Of a stretch of DNA of 64,000 nt, positions 56,492 to 64,000 are shown piece after piece. The notes beneath the pieces were generated by a model. That model was given only the letters and a program-made list of their open reading frames with translations, had not been told where the DNA came from and searched no databases. Positions within the stretch are counted from its first letter, which is position 1; each line of letters starts with the position of its first letter. Both the position numbers and the translations under genes were made by a program. The DNA is from Leeuwenhoekiella blandensis MED217 (GTDB taxonomy: Bacteria > Bacteroidota > Bacteroidia > Flavobacteriales > Flavobacteriaceae): positions 3,507,823 to 3,571,822 of the forward strand of contig NZ_CH672395.1 of NCBI RefSeq assembly GCF_000152985.1, in the 5' to 3' direction.

Positions 56492-57484
56492 TTATGCTGC
56501 AAATTTAAAGGTTTCCACATATGGTGTTTGCCTTTTGGTCACAGCAAAAATTCTGCTAACAATTTTGTTTCTAATGATGTTGAGTGTTGCCATTTTGTTC
56601 TTTCCTTCTTTTAATCGTTTATTGTAATAAATTTTTAATTGAGAGTCATGTAAAATAGCTGTTGCGGCAGCTGATGACAGAATAGTTTTTAAGTCTCTAT
56701 TACCTAAAACACTTATTCTTGTCCTGCCCCTGTAACTCGTTCCAGAACTATGCTCAAACGGTGCAATACCAGCATAACATGCAAATTTCCGCCAGTTCTG
56801 GAATGACTTAAAATTATTGGTATGCGCTATCATGGTTGCAGCCAATATTGGACCGACACCTTTAATGGTTTGTATATTTTCATAGGTCTTCAAAATCTCT
56901 TGGTCTGATTTGATCAGGGAGACGATTTCTTTTTCTATCAATTTAATCTGTAGGGTCAAAAAACCTATTATTGCTCCAGAAGACTCAATCACGAACGACT
57001 TTTGAGTTGACGGGTACATTTGTTTCTCTTCTTTAATTGAGACTTTATGACCAGCTCTTTGACGGACTAGCTTTGAGCGTTGCCCGAGTAGCTTTTTGAG
57101 CGTAATAACCGTTTGCCCTGGCATTTTATAAGCAATCAAATCGTCTCTTCTCAAAAATGCATATTGAGCAATTCTCTTAGCATCTACCTTGTCATTTTTA
57201 CCTCTTTTAATACCCATTGAACGTTTAAGCTCAAGTCCTGAAATAAGATAGTAAGTCAGATCCATTTGTTCGAGAAGTTCGCATAAGGGTTGTGAGTAAA
57301 TCCCTGTGTGCTCTAGGCAAAACCGAAGCTCAACTAGTTTGAGATTTGTCTTCTCGATGACCCAATCGATCAATGATTGTCTTCCATCAACGTTATTCTT
57401 GAATGACTGATGTCTATTCCCACAATACAAATGCACATCCAAAGTGCCTTTTGATACATCAATACCGATAAATTCATTTTTCAT
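56492..57484 (-). CDS. IS110-family transposase (recombinase)
   Basis: A 330-residue IS110-family recombinase. The N-terminal RuvC-like DEDD domain shows FIGIDVSKGTLDV, CLEHTGIYSQPL and GKNDKVDAKRIAQYA. The C-terminal transposase_20 domain shows IQTIKGVGPILAATMIAHT and FACYAGIAPFEHSSG..RISVLGNRDLK with the catalytic Ser in the SSG/RGR region. It is complete, so the element may be active. In this family an RNA from the non-coding end guides target choice; that end lies upstream here. Confidence 0.93.
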   Translation of the reverse strand: MKNEFIGIDVSKGTLDVHLYCGNRHQSFKNNVDGRQSLIDWVIEKTNLKLVELRFCLEHTGIYSQPLCELLEQMDLTYYLISGLELKRSMGIKRGKNDKVDAKRIAQYAFLRRDDLIAYKMPGQTVITLKKLLGQRSKLVRQRAGHKVSIKEEKQMYPSTQKSFVIESSGAIIGFLTLQIKLIEKEIVSLIKSDQEILKTYENIQTIKGVGPILAATMIAHTNNFKSFQNWRKFACYAGIAPFEHSSGTSYRGRTRISVLGNRDLKTILSSAAATAILHDSQLKIYYNKRLKEGKNKMATLNIIRNKIVSRIFAVTKRQTPYVETFKFAA

Positions 57485-57705
57485 TGTAAATTTGTTTGAA
57501 CATTCATAAAAAACGTCTAGGACTAAGACTCTTAATAGATCTGAATATCTAAAATTCTAAATGGTCTGAGACGTGCCAAAAGTTGAGGATGGGACTAATA
57601 CAGGCAATAGAACTCAAATTCTAGCCGGCAGGAAAGTTCACCCATCCTTTTCTTTTGGAAAATTAATTCAAAATCATTTTACAAACCTAAGAGCCGGCCA
57701 GGCAG
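57485..57705 (-). ncRNA. Candidate bridge-RNA region of the IS110 element
   Basis: The 221-bp non-coding end upstream of the IS110 transposase. IS110-group elements encode their bridge RNA here. The segment contains several paired arms (GGATGGG with CCCATCC, and two GCCGGC blocks), consistent with a structured RNA. I could not fold it or identify the target- and donor-binding loops. Confidence 0.4.
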
Positions 57706-58161
57706 GTTCTTCTTGCTGTTTTGGGCTCTGAGCTTAGTAGAGTCACCAGCGATGAGTGTAGCCCCGATCAGGTTGAAGTTACGCGCGAGTTGCACGCTCT
57801 GGCGGAACACGCGCTTAATAGCCTTTGGGTTATCTTTTCTAAAGCGGGCAATGGTGTTGTGATCAGGCTGTAGGTTTTTGATCAGCCAAATGACCTCGAT
57901 ATTGCGCAGGCATTCTTTTTCTAATATGCGAGAAGAACGCATCCGGTTCATATACCCATAAATGTAAAGCTTCAATAAATCTGCAGGATCATAAGGAGGC
58001 CTGCCTTGTGTGGATTTAGATTGAAAGCCCAGCACTTGCAGATCTAACAGGTTTACAAATTGATCGATCAGACGAACACTATTATCTTGAGGGATCATAT
58101 CGTCTAAACAGGTAGTGTACAGGGTAAGTTGCTCGCGGGGTTGTCCTTGTTGATATTCCAT
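57706..58161 (-). pseudogene. IS1182 transposase, N-terminal part
   Basis: The first ~152 codons of the IS1182 transposase: MEYQQGQPREQLTLYTTCLD, then NSVRLIDQFVNLLDLQVLGF, QGRPPYDPADLLKLYIYGYM, ARFRKDNPKAI and AGDSTKLRAQNSKKN, where the frame meets the IS110 and soon stops. The AGDSTKLRA block carries the first catalytic Asp. The continuation is at 56459. Confidence 0.85.
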
Positions 58162-58216
58162 TCATGAAATTAATCTTTTTAAATGAAACATCCTAGGTTT
58201 TGAGACAGTCTGACGG

Positions 58217-58350
58217 TCTCGTATAACCGTCAGTTACGGGTTTAATATGCGTTAATTTTCGGTTTAGCACTGGCGTTAGCAATTCCGAGTGGATTCGGAC
58301 GTAGTCGAATCCGCCGTAATTGCGGTTATACATTGTTGGCAACTGGCTTT
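58217..58350 (-). repeat. Cassette-type repeat (main part; split by IS1182)
   Basis: On the minus strand AAAGCCAGTTGCCAACAATG, then TATAACCGCAATTACGGCGG, the hairpin GGATTCGACTACGTCCGAATCC, an arm GTGCTAAACC, and ACGGTTATACGAGACCGT. The first part is also the coding end of the preceding gene. The right end CCGTTGCCACCAATT is at 55323-55337. Confidence 0.65.
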
Positions 58351-58830
58351 TACTTTTTCAAATTCAGTTTGTTTAGTTGTTCCAAAAATCAGTTTATCTC
58401 CATTCAGAATAAATTTTTGAGGCTTTATTTCCTCAATTTGACTCCAAAAACGCTTTGTGTCCGCCAATTCCAATTGATTTCGAGATTCATTTAAGTCAGT
58501 TGAAAATCCACCATAATTGACAAAAATTTCCATTGTTTTAAATCTTTGTTTTTTCTCAAAAATTAGCCATTGGTCATAGATATCAAACAATGATTTTTGA
58601 GTTAATTCAAATTCTGTCACTTCATCAAAATATGCAATTTCGTTTTCATAAATCCAACCTCTTTTAAATTCAGATTCGGTCGGTAGAAAAGAGTCGCTGT
58701 CGAATGAAATTATTGAAAGGTATTTATTGATAATAAATTCAGGAAATTCCGAAATCAATGAATTCATATCGTACTTTTCAGATACGATTTCAATCCAATA
58801 ATAATCTTTATATTTTCCTGAGTTTATCAT
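58276..58830 (-). CDS. Hypothetical cytoplasmic protein (cassette gene)
   Basis: A 184-residue soluble protein. I do not recognise a family; it is rich in Glu, Phe and Tyr with a likely alpha/beta fold (YYWIEIVSEKYDM, FKTMEIFVNYGGF, PQKFILNGDKLIFG). The last ~23 residues, from KASCQQCITAITA on, are translated from the cassette-type repeat, so the natural protein probably ends near residue 162 and the tail is fortuitous. It has repeats on both sides and no partner gene. Confidence 0.7.
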   Translation of the reverse strand: MINSGKYKDYYWIEIVSEKYDMNSLISEFPEFIINKYLSIISFDSDSFLPTESEFKRGWIYENEIAYFDEVTEFELTQKSLFDIYDQWLIFEKKQRFKTMEIFVNYGGFSTDLNESRNQLELADTKRFWSQIEEIKPQKFILNGDKLIFGTTKQTEFEKVKASCQQCITAITADSTTSESTRNC

Positions 58831-58983
58831 TTTCAGCTTGTTGCCAACGGTCTTGTATATGAAAAGTAGTGGATTTTACTCACTAACTTTTCGGATTATA
58901 ACTGACCTTTAATTTATTCATTTTCTTTCGATTAAGCGATTAAACCGCTATTTTTTATATACGTTGTTACCTGCTGGCTTTAT
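58831..58983 (-). repeat. Cassette-type palindromic repeat
   Basis: The clearest complete copy, 153 bp. It begins AAAGCCAGCAGGTAACAACG just after the helicase stop, continues TATATAAAAAATAGCGG, has arms around GTTTAATCGC and TAGTGAGTAAAATCC, and ends CATATACAAGACCGTTGGC and AACAAGCTG. TATAT...ATATA and AACAACG...CGTTG pair across the copy. Confidence 0.7.
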
Positions 58984-60151
58984 TCAGTCTAGTAATTCAA
59001 TTTCTCGTATTCGGTCAATTTTAAAGTGCCTTTCAGTACCTCTTAAACTGCAATCTGCTTTTAATACTTCAAAATCATATCCAGAATATCCATTTTTGGT
59101 TATAATGTTTAGATTACTTAAAATCCGCTCACTTTCTTGTCCTTCTTTATTTTTGTACAAAACTTTTACTTTCTTTTTTTCTACAATGGCTTTTTGTATT
59201 AATGATTTGATTTGCCGATTATTAAAAGGTAGTTCTAAATTTTTTTTGGGTATTATTGTTTTCCACTCATTTTCATAATTTGAGTTATTTAGAGCTTTCC
59301 CTGTTGCTGTAAAACTGTGGTAAACAAGTCTTTTTATTTTGTCAAGTTGTTCAATTGGGAATAGTTCATATTTCAAATTTGTATAATCTTTATAAATTAC
59401 TTTATTTCCTTGTGCAAATAAATATTTATGAGATGTTACATTTTCAATTAAATGTGCTTTGAATTTTTTAATACCTCCTTCTTCAAAATGTAGCCCAACT
59501 ATATCATCTTTTTTAGCAATTTTAAGAAAAGTTAAAGATGCTTGAATATTAAAACCATTTTGATACTGCTTATTAATTTTTTTTGTAAGTAAATTTGATA
59601 TTGAAACCTTATTTAAATTTCCATTTGTATAACCTAGAAGTAAATAACCATTTTTATCCCTTTCGTATAGTGGTAAAGAGTATATTGAAGTATTGCTTTT
59701 ATGTGTTTCCAAAGTATATGTGCCAACAGAGTTTAAATTAAAATATCTCAATATTTTATCTTCTTCAAAAGTTTCAACTTCTTCTATGGATTCTAATACC
59801 ATTTCTTCATCTTGTTGTTCTAAATCATCTTGCAATTTGTCAATGAAAGACTTATGTGTATATGAAGTTGTTTTTTTTTGAATTTCCTCTCTAGGAGTTT
59901 CATTAAAAACTTTGGCAATTGGTATTACTTTATCTTTTTTGGTATATTTTTCTATAAAATTGACCATTTTTTCAATTTCTGAACTTGGATTTCTTTTGTA
60001 TGCAGAATATAAAATTCTATAAACTTTCCAACCTACACGCTCTAAAAATTCTTGTCGTTCAACATCATAGGCAACATCTTCTGGAAGCGAATGAAATGGG
60101 TCGCCATCACATTCAATAGCAATCATCTTACCATTGTTTGACACTACAAGG
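58984..60151 (-). pseudogene. SF1 helicase-nuclease-WYL protein, C-terminal part (split by IS3)
   Basis: The last ~389 codons of a large protein cut by an IS3 element. It begins in the middle of a nuclease domain of the REase_MTES_1575 / Vsr-like type: VVSNNGKMIAIECDGDPFHS (IECDG acidic motif), then RQEFLERVGWKVYRIL. A linker with acidic segments follows, then a C-terminal WYL domain: KKKVKVLYKNKEGQESERIL and KNGYSGYDFEVLKADCSLRG with RHFKIDRIREIELL (written in parts). WYL domains bind nucleic acid or ligands and are common in phage-defence proteins. The rest of the gene is at 61437. Confidence 0.85.
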
Positions 60152-60189
60152 TGGACTTGCAACAAAAAACTGGACTTTAAGTTGAGTGA

Positions 60190-61044
60190 CTATGCTGCTA
60201 GTTTTTGATTATACATATCTATTTCAAATTCTTTAATAGTTCTGTTTCCTAAGTAGGAATGTCTTCTTCTGGTATTGTACCAGGTTTCTATCCACTGAAA
60301 GATAGATAACTCTGCCTGTGATTTAAGCTTGTATTTATGCCAATATACCCATTCTACTTTCAGAGATTTAAAAAAGGATTCAGCTACGGCATTGTCCCAG
60401 CAATTACCTTTTCTACTCATCGATTGTTTTACCAGGTCATTATAGCTTTTAAGTAGATTAGTAAATCTTTGGCTGGCATATTGGATACCTTGGTCTGAAT
60501 GGAATATCAAAGGTTGTGTTAGTGTGGTATTTTTAATAGCCATCTGCCAAGCTTTTATAACAGTATCCTCAGTATTTAGGGTATCACTTAAAGCCCATCC
60601 TATAACTTTTCTATTGAATAGATCAATGATCACTGTTAGGTAACTCCAACCCTGATTGGTCTGAACATAGGTAATATCGCTTACCCATACTTGATTAGCC
60701 CTGGCTACATTAAAGCATTGGTTCAACAAGTTTGGTGCTATGGGATATTTATGGTTACTATCGGTGGTGGCTTTAAACTTACGCTTCCTCTTAGCGTATA
60801 AATAGTTTGCCTTCATTATACGGGCTACCCGAGGCTTTGATACCTTAAAGCCCAAAGCTTTCAATTCAGCCTTTATTCTAGGAGCTCCATAGCTTTGGTG
60901 ACTATCTTCAAATATATCTTTGATTAATGAAGAGAGCTTCTGATTTTCTTTCCAAAGGGTGCTAGGACCAGATTTCAACCAGTGGTAATAACCGCTTTTA
61001 CTCACGGCTAACATAGTGCACATCTTCTCAACAGGAAATTTCAT
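60190..61044 (-). CDS. IS3-family transposase OrfB
   Basis: A 284-residue DDE transposase subunit: HTH_21-type linker (YGAPRIKAELKALGFKVS), RVRRLM-like segment, and the rve core with Asp in WVSDITYVQ, Asp in FHSDQGIQY and Glu in NAVAESFFKSLK. It is in the -1 frame relative to OrfA, with A-rich GAAAAAT at the junction near 61078, so a fused OrfAB would arise by -1 slippage, as in the family. The catalytic residues are intact. Confidence 0.93.
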   Translation of the reverse strand: MKFPVEKMCTMLAVSKSGYYHWLKSGPSTLWKENQKLSSLIKDIFEDSHQSYGAPRIKAELKALGFKVSKPRVARIMKANYLYAKRKRKFKATTDSNHKYPIAPNLLNQCFNVARANQVWVSDITYVQTNQGWSYLTVIIDLFNRKVIGWALSDTLNTEDTVIKAWQMAIKNTTLTQPLIFHSDQGIQYASQRFTNLLKSYNDLVKQSMSRKGNCWDNAVAESFFKSLKVEWVYWHKYKLKSQAELSIFQWIETWYNTRRRHSYLGNRTIKEFEIDMYNQKLAA

Positions 61045-61055
61045 ACGATGCTGTT

Positions 61056-61370
61056 TTATGAACCTGTATTTTTCTTGTCGCTCGCGGAGAAGATGCCAAT
61101 CGCCTTTTTTAAGATATCACGTTCTAATTCGGCTTCTTTGAGCTGTTTCTTTAAACGGGCTATCTCTTTTTGTTGATCGGTCATTTTAGGGTTACCACGG
61201 CCGGGAAAACTATTTTTACCATAATTCTTTTGCTCTTTACGCCACCGGTAAAGAACAGCAGGTAAGATATCCAGGTCCTCACAAACCTGTGCTACACTGC
61301 CTTTGGCGTAACTTAATTCTACTGCTTTTTGCTTAAACTCTAAAGTGTAATGTTTGGCTTTACGTCTCAT
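61056..61370 (-). CDS. IS3-family transposase OrfA
   Basis: A 104-residue HTH protein: YTLEFKQKAVELSYAKG and VCEDLDILPAVLYRWRKE form the helix-turn-helix that binds the element ends, and KEIARLKKQLKEAELERDIL is a leucine-zipper coiled coil for pairing. The ATG at 61370 (MRRKAKHYTLEFK) fits the family. It overlaps OrfB's upstream frame and is followed by it on the same strand. Confidence 0.92.
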   Translation of the reverse strand: MRRKAKHYTLEFKQKAVELSYAKGSVAQVCEDLDILPAVLYRWRKEQKNYGKNSFPGRGNPKMTDQQKEIARLKKQLKEAELERDILKKAIGIFSASDKKNTGS

Positions 61371-61436
61371 GATTGCTAAGTTAACAACTTGCAATAATAT
61401 TCATTCAACTCTATGTCCAGTCTAATGTAGTAATTC

Positions 61437-64000
61437 CAAGGTCAAGTTTAAAATTCACATAAGTTTCTGTTTGAGAATGATGATTATAAAAGGTTTCATC
61501 TTCTTTTACTTTATATTGCGGTTGAATGAATTGATAGCCTTGATTTATTAAATCCCTTGCAATGTCATATTCAAACCAACTGTCAAAGGGTTTTGGAATG
61601 TTATATAAATTCCTTGAATTTTCATTATCGGGTAGTTCAAATGGTTTAACTACTTTAGTTTCATTGTAGAAAAAGCTAAGTATTTTCAGCCTAAAATCAT
61701 TGTTTCTCAAATCTTCTGATTTCACAGAGTGAAATAAAATCATTTGTTCTTTTGCTCGGCTAAGAGCAACATTTATTTTCTTAAAATCATCCTTTAGATT
61801 CCCATCATCAACTATAGACCTAGGTTTTGGATTGTCGTTAGATTTTAGTTTTTCAGAATCTAATGCTACTCCTAAAGAAACCAGCATAACATCTCTTTCA
61901 TCTCCTTGAAATTTTGGAGAATCTTCAATGATTAACTTAATTTCATCAAGTTTGTCTCTTCCAAATATTTCAGATAAATCTTCTTTAATGTCTTTAAGTT
62001 TCTCTGTGTGTTTTACTAAACCTAAACTAACAACACCAATAGTTTTATTTTGATAAATTGGGTTTTTAATAATTTCAATTAAATGCTTTTTTATCGATTC
62101 AATCTCGGCATAAACAATTCTATCCTCTAAAAAACTATTTTGAACAAATACAGCTTTTACAGGCTCTAGTCTATTTTCTGTGTTTATTTGTTTTAAAGGT
62201 TTTAATGAATTGTCATAAAAATTGTATTTTGAAAACTCAATTATTTCGGAAACGCATCTGAAATGTTCCTTTAAAGCTAAATTGGATGAACCCGCAACCA
62301 TTTTTGATAAAGTAAATAAACTATTATCACTTCTAATTTGTATTCTATCGTTTCCTAGAAATTCTAAATATTTATTTTTGATTGACTGAAAATCATTATC
62401 ATTTGCTCCTGTTAATGCACTTGGAGAAGTTTGTTTATCATCTCCAACTATAATCATATTTCTTGCATAATAACCCAAGATTAAACTATTAAAATCTAAC
62501 TGGCTTGCTTCATCTACAATAATGCAATCAAAAATCTCTGGTTCTGTACCTACCGAGTTTAAAACATCATTAAATTTCATCACCCAGCAAGAAAGCTTAT
62601 TGCTTATTTCGGCACTATTTTTTCTCGCTAAAAGTTGAAATTTTACTTTATCTCTTATTCCTCTACTCCCTTGATATAAATTAGTTTGATATTCCACCAA
62701 TAGATTAATAAATCTGTCAATTTCATTAGTGTCGAAGTTATTTTTGAAGTTGTTTTTTGCTAAATCAAATAAAATTTCAGATTTCTGTTCATAAATTCTA
62801 TCATTTATTTGACTTAATTTTTCTTTCGTTTTTTGCAAGTCAATGACTTCATTCTCTAAAAAATATTGGTTAGCGTGTGCAAATTCAAAATTTTCCTTTG
62901 TGATTTTTTCAATTGGTGTTTCGAGCAGAAACTGAAGTGTTTTAGGTAAAATCTTTTCAATAAACGATTTTGAATTGTTAAAGTGATTTTCTTTATCTGC
63001 TTGTTGTAATGTGCCTTTTAATTTTGTTTGAAATTCTTTAAATTTGACTGTTTCTGAAATATTTTCTAAAGGAATAAATTCATCAAAATCATTTAAAAGC
63101 TTTGAGTTTAAAAATGTACTACTGACAGCTTTCAAAGTGCTTATGTCTTTTTTTGCACTCAGTTCTAAATCTTTTAATTTTTCTAAATCCTCCTTGTAAG
63201 AAACCGAAGTAGTATAAATTTCTTCAACATTTGAAATTTCAATATTAAATATCTTAGAAAAATTGATGATGTCTTTGTTCTTTTGTAAAAGGTCAACAAG
63301 TGTAAAGTTTCTTTCAACTTGTTCAATAGCAGTATTTAACAACTTATATTTTGAAGATAAATCTGAATCTTCATTTATTACAATATCAAATCCTGCCTTC
63401 GTAATATTGTTTAGGTTTGAGCTTATTTCTTGGATTTCCTTTAGATAAACTTTTAGTAAGTTTAAAGATGTTTTGTTGTCACAATTTTTAGAATTAAGAA
63501 CAATATTTTCTAGGTAACTTACTTGTTTGTATTTTGCTTTGAATTTTGCTAGAAAACCTATTTTTTCCTTTCCACTTTCAATTTGTGCCAAAAATGATTC
63601 AATATCTCGAAGATATTTTGAGGAATTTTCTACTATTTCAGAATATTTTAAGTTTGAATTAAAATCGGCAGTATTTTTATTCTTTTTTATTAATTTGTTT
63701 TTAAGTTGGTTTATTTGCTGATAACTATTAATTACTATATCTGCATTACTATATTTTTCAGTTGTTTCAGTAACTGAATTTAAGTCAATTTTTAGAAGTT
63801 TATATTTTGAAATATCATCTATATCCAAATGACTTTTTAGTTTTTCAATTTCACTTTTTCGGTTTAAATATTCAGTAAAATTAAAGTCATTTATTTTTTC
63901 GAAAATGCTTTTGAGGTTAAAATCTATTGATTTTAAGATTAAATTATCAAATGAATGTAACTGCTTATAAGTGTTTATTTCGTTCTTTATTTTAACAAAG
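61437..64000 (-). pseudogene. SF1 helicase-nuclease-WYL protein, N-terminal and helicase part (5' end outside window)
   Basis: An open frame of at least 850 codons running off the window end. The visible N-terminal region is a long Lys/Glu/Asn-rich coiled-coil-like stretch. The helicase core follows, of the UPF1/DNA2-like SF1 type: CIIVDEASQLDF (motif II), MIIVGDDKQTSPS (motif III) and KKINVALSRAKEQMILFH (motif VI). Motif I (Walker A) must lie upstream of the window. It then enters the nuclease domain: SWFEYDIARDLINQGYQFI to NFKLDL, where the catalytic Asp is followed directly by the IS3. The remaining domains are at 58984-60151. The product is disrupted. Confidence 0.85.

Larger units (their letters stand above)
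56460..57705 (-). mobile_element. IS110-family element inserted in the IS1182 transposase gene
   Basis: About 1.25 kb between the two transposase halves, limits read from the point where each IS1182 half stops making sense. It has one transposase gene and a 221-bp upstream non-coding end (57485-57705) next to a short downstream end. Its outer ends read CTGCCTGG and CAGGCAGG, but IS110 elements have no conventional inverted repeats or clear target duplication, so the exact boundary is uncertain by a few bases. Confidence 0.8.
55338..58212 (-). mobile_element. Complete IS1182-family element, itself split by IS110
   Basis: A 2875-bp interval that is ~1.63 kb of IS1182-type sequence plus a ~1.25-kb IS110 insertion (about 56460-57705). 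The terminal inverted repeats are CAGTCTGTCTCAAAAC at the left and, inverted, CAGACTGTCTCAAAAC at the right. The target duplication is ACGG (55334-55337 and 58213-58216). The element sits inside a cassette-type repeat: joining its flanks restores the usual AGACCGTTGCCACCAATT. Its transposase is cut in two. Confidence 0.9.
60152..61436 (-). mobile_element. IS3-family element inserted in the helicase gene
   Basis: 1285 bp between 5-bp direct repeats CAAGG (60147-60151 and 61437-61441). Inverted subterminal blocks TGGACTTTAAGTTGA and TGGACATAGAGTTGA lie near the two ends. It carries OrfA and OrfB of an IS3-family transposase. Removal of the element and one CAAGG restores the reading frame LDLVVSNNG of the host gene. 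Confidence 0.88.

Noticed and set aside
48984-64000. Canonical integron attC sites
   Set aside because: The repeats have the right layout and lie between single genes, but their ends do not match RYYYAAC and GTTRRRY, and no integron integrase is visible. They are reported as cassette-type repeats only.

Overview
The window is a chromosomal segment of a marine-type flavobacterium (Bacteroidota, Flavobacteriaceae-like). The evidence is the gene content (fused isobutyryl-CoA mutase IcmF, DUF4197, DUF1573, DUF779, M57 and curlin-repeat secreted proteins), the flavobacterial secreted-protein style (VGIGT starts, short lipoboxes), low G+C, and promoters of the Bacteroidota form TTTG-N~19-TAnnTTTG. 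All calls come from reading the sequence; no database search was run.

Region 1 (1-43.9 kb) looks like ordinary core chromosome. It opens with the 5' part of a repeat-rich surface protein, then katG and an AraC / aldehyde dehydrogenase / DUF779 set. Next come a run of small housekeeping genes, pyrE and birA, and an rsfS-ftsH-LUD-cdsA-psd-ACBP block that links protein quality control to phospholipid synthesis. These are followed by valS, an aminotransferase-murB pair, a glycosyltransferase / sigma factor / Nramp-like transporter run, an Lrp regulator, two tandem paralogues of unknown function, icmF, purU, a PfkB kinase, a BtuF-like protein, pyrF, prfA, a curlin-repeat protein, an M57 protease and a Tat-exported aldo/keto reductase.

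Region 2 (43.9-64 kb) is accessory. It begins at what looks like the 3' end of a tRNA gene followed by its terminator (43.85-43.91 kb), the usual scar of an integrated island. Just inside is an intact HTH-DUF6922 antitoxin whose AbiEii-type nucleotidyltransferase toxin has decayed to frameshifted fragments. After two lipoprotein-type genes, an M20 amidohydrolase and a Crp-type regulator come two complete toxin-antitoxin modules (MbcA/Xre-RES and ParDE).

From about 49 kb to the window end there is a same-strand array of small unrelated genes: UPF0158-DUF3024, lipoproteins, an extra methionine aminopeptidase, a TIMP/NTR-like protein, an orphan protein and a large helicase-nuclease. They are separated by long, imperfectly palindromic repeats that start near AAAGCCAG..AACAAYG and end near CCGTTGGCAAC. 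This looks like a cassette array without a visible integrase, although the repeats do not match canonical integron attC.

Four IS1182-family insertions (one complete, three MITE-like internally deleted) sit at the same point of these repeats. The complete one has itself been split by an IS110 element. At the far end, an IS3 element has split a large SF1 helicase / REase_MTES_1575-like nuclease / WYL protein, a likely anti-phage defence gene, inside the catalytic core of its nuclease domain. The reading frame is otherwise intact, so the disruption looks recent.
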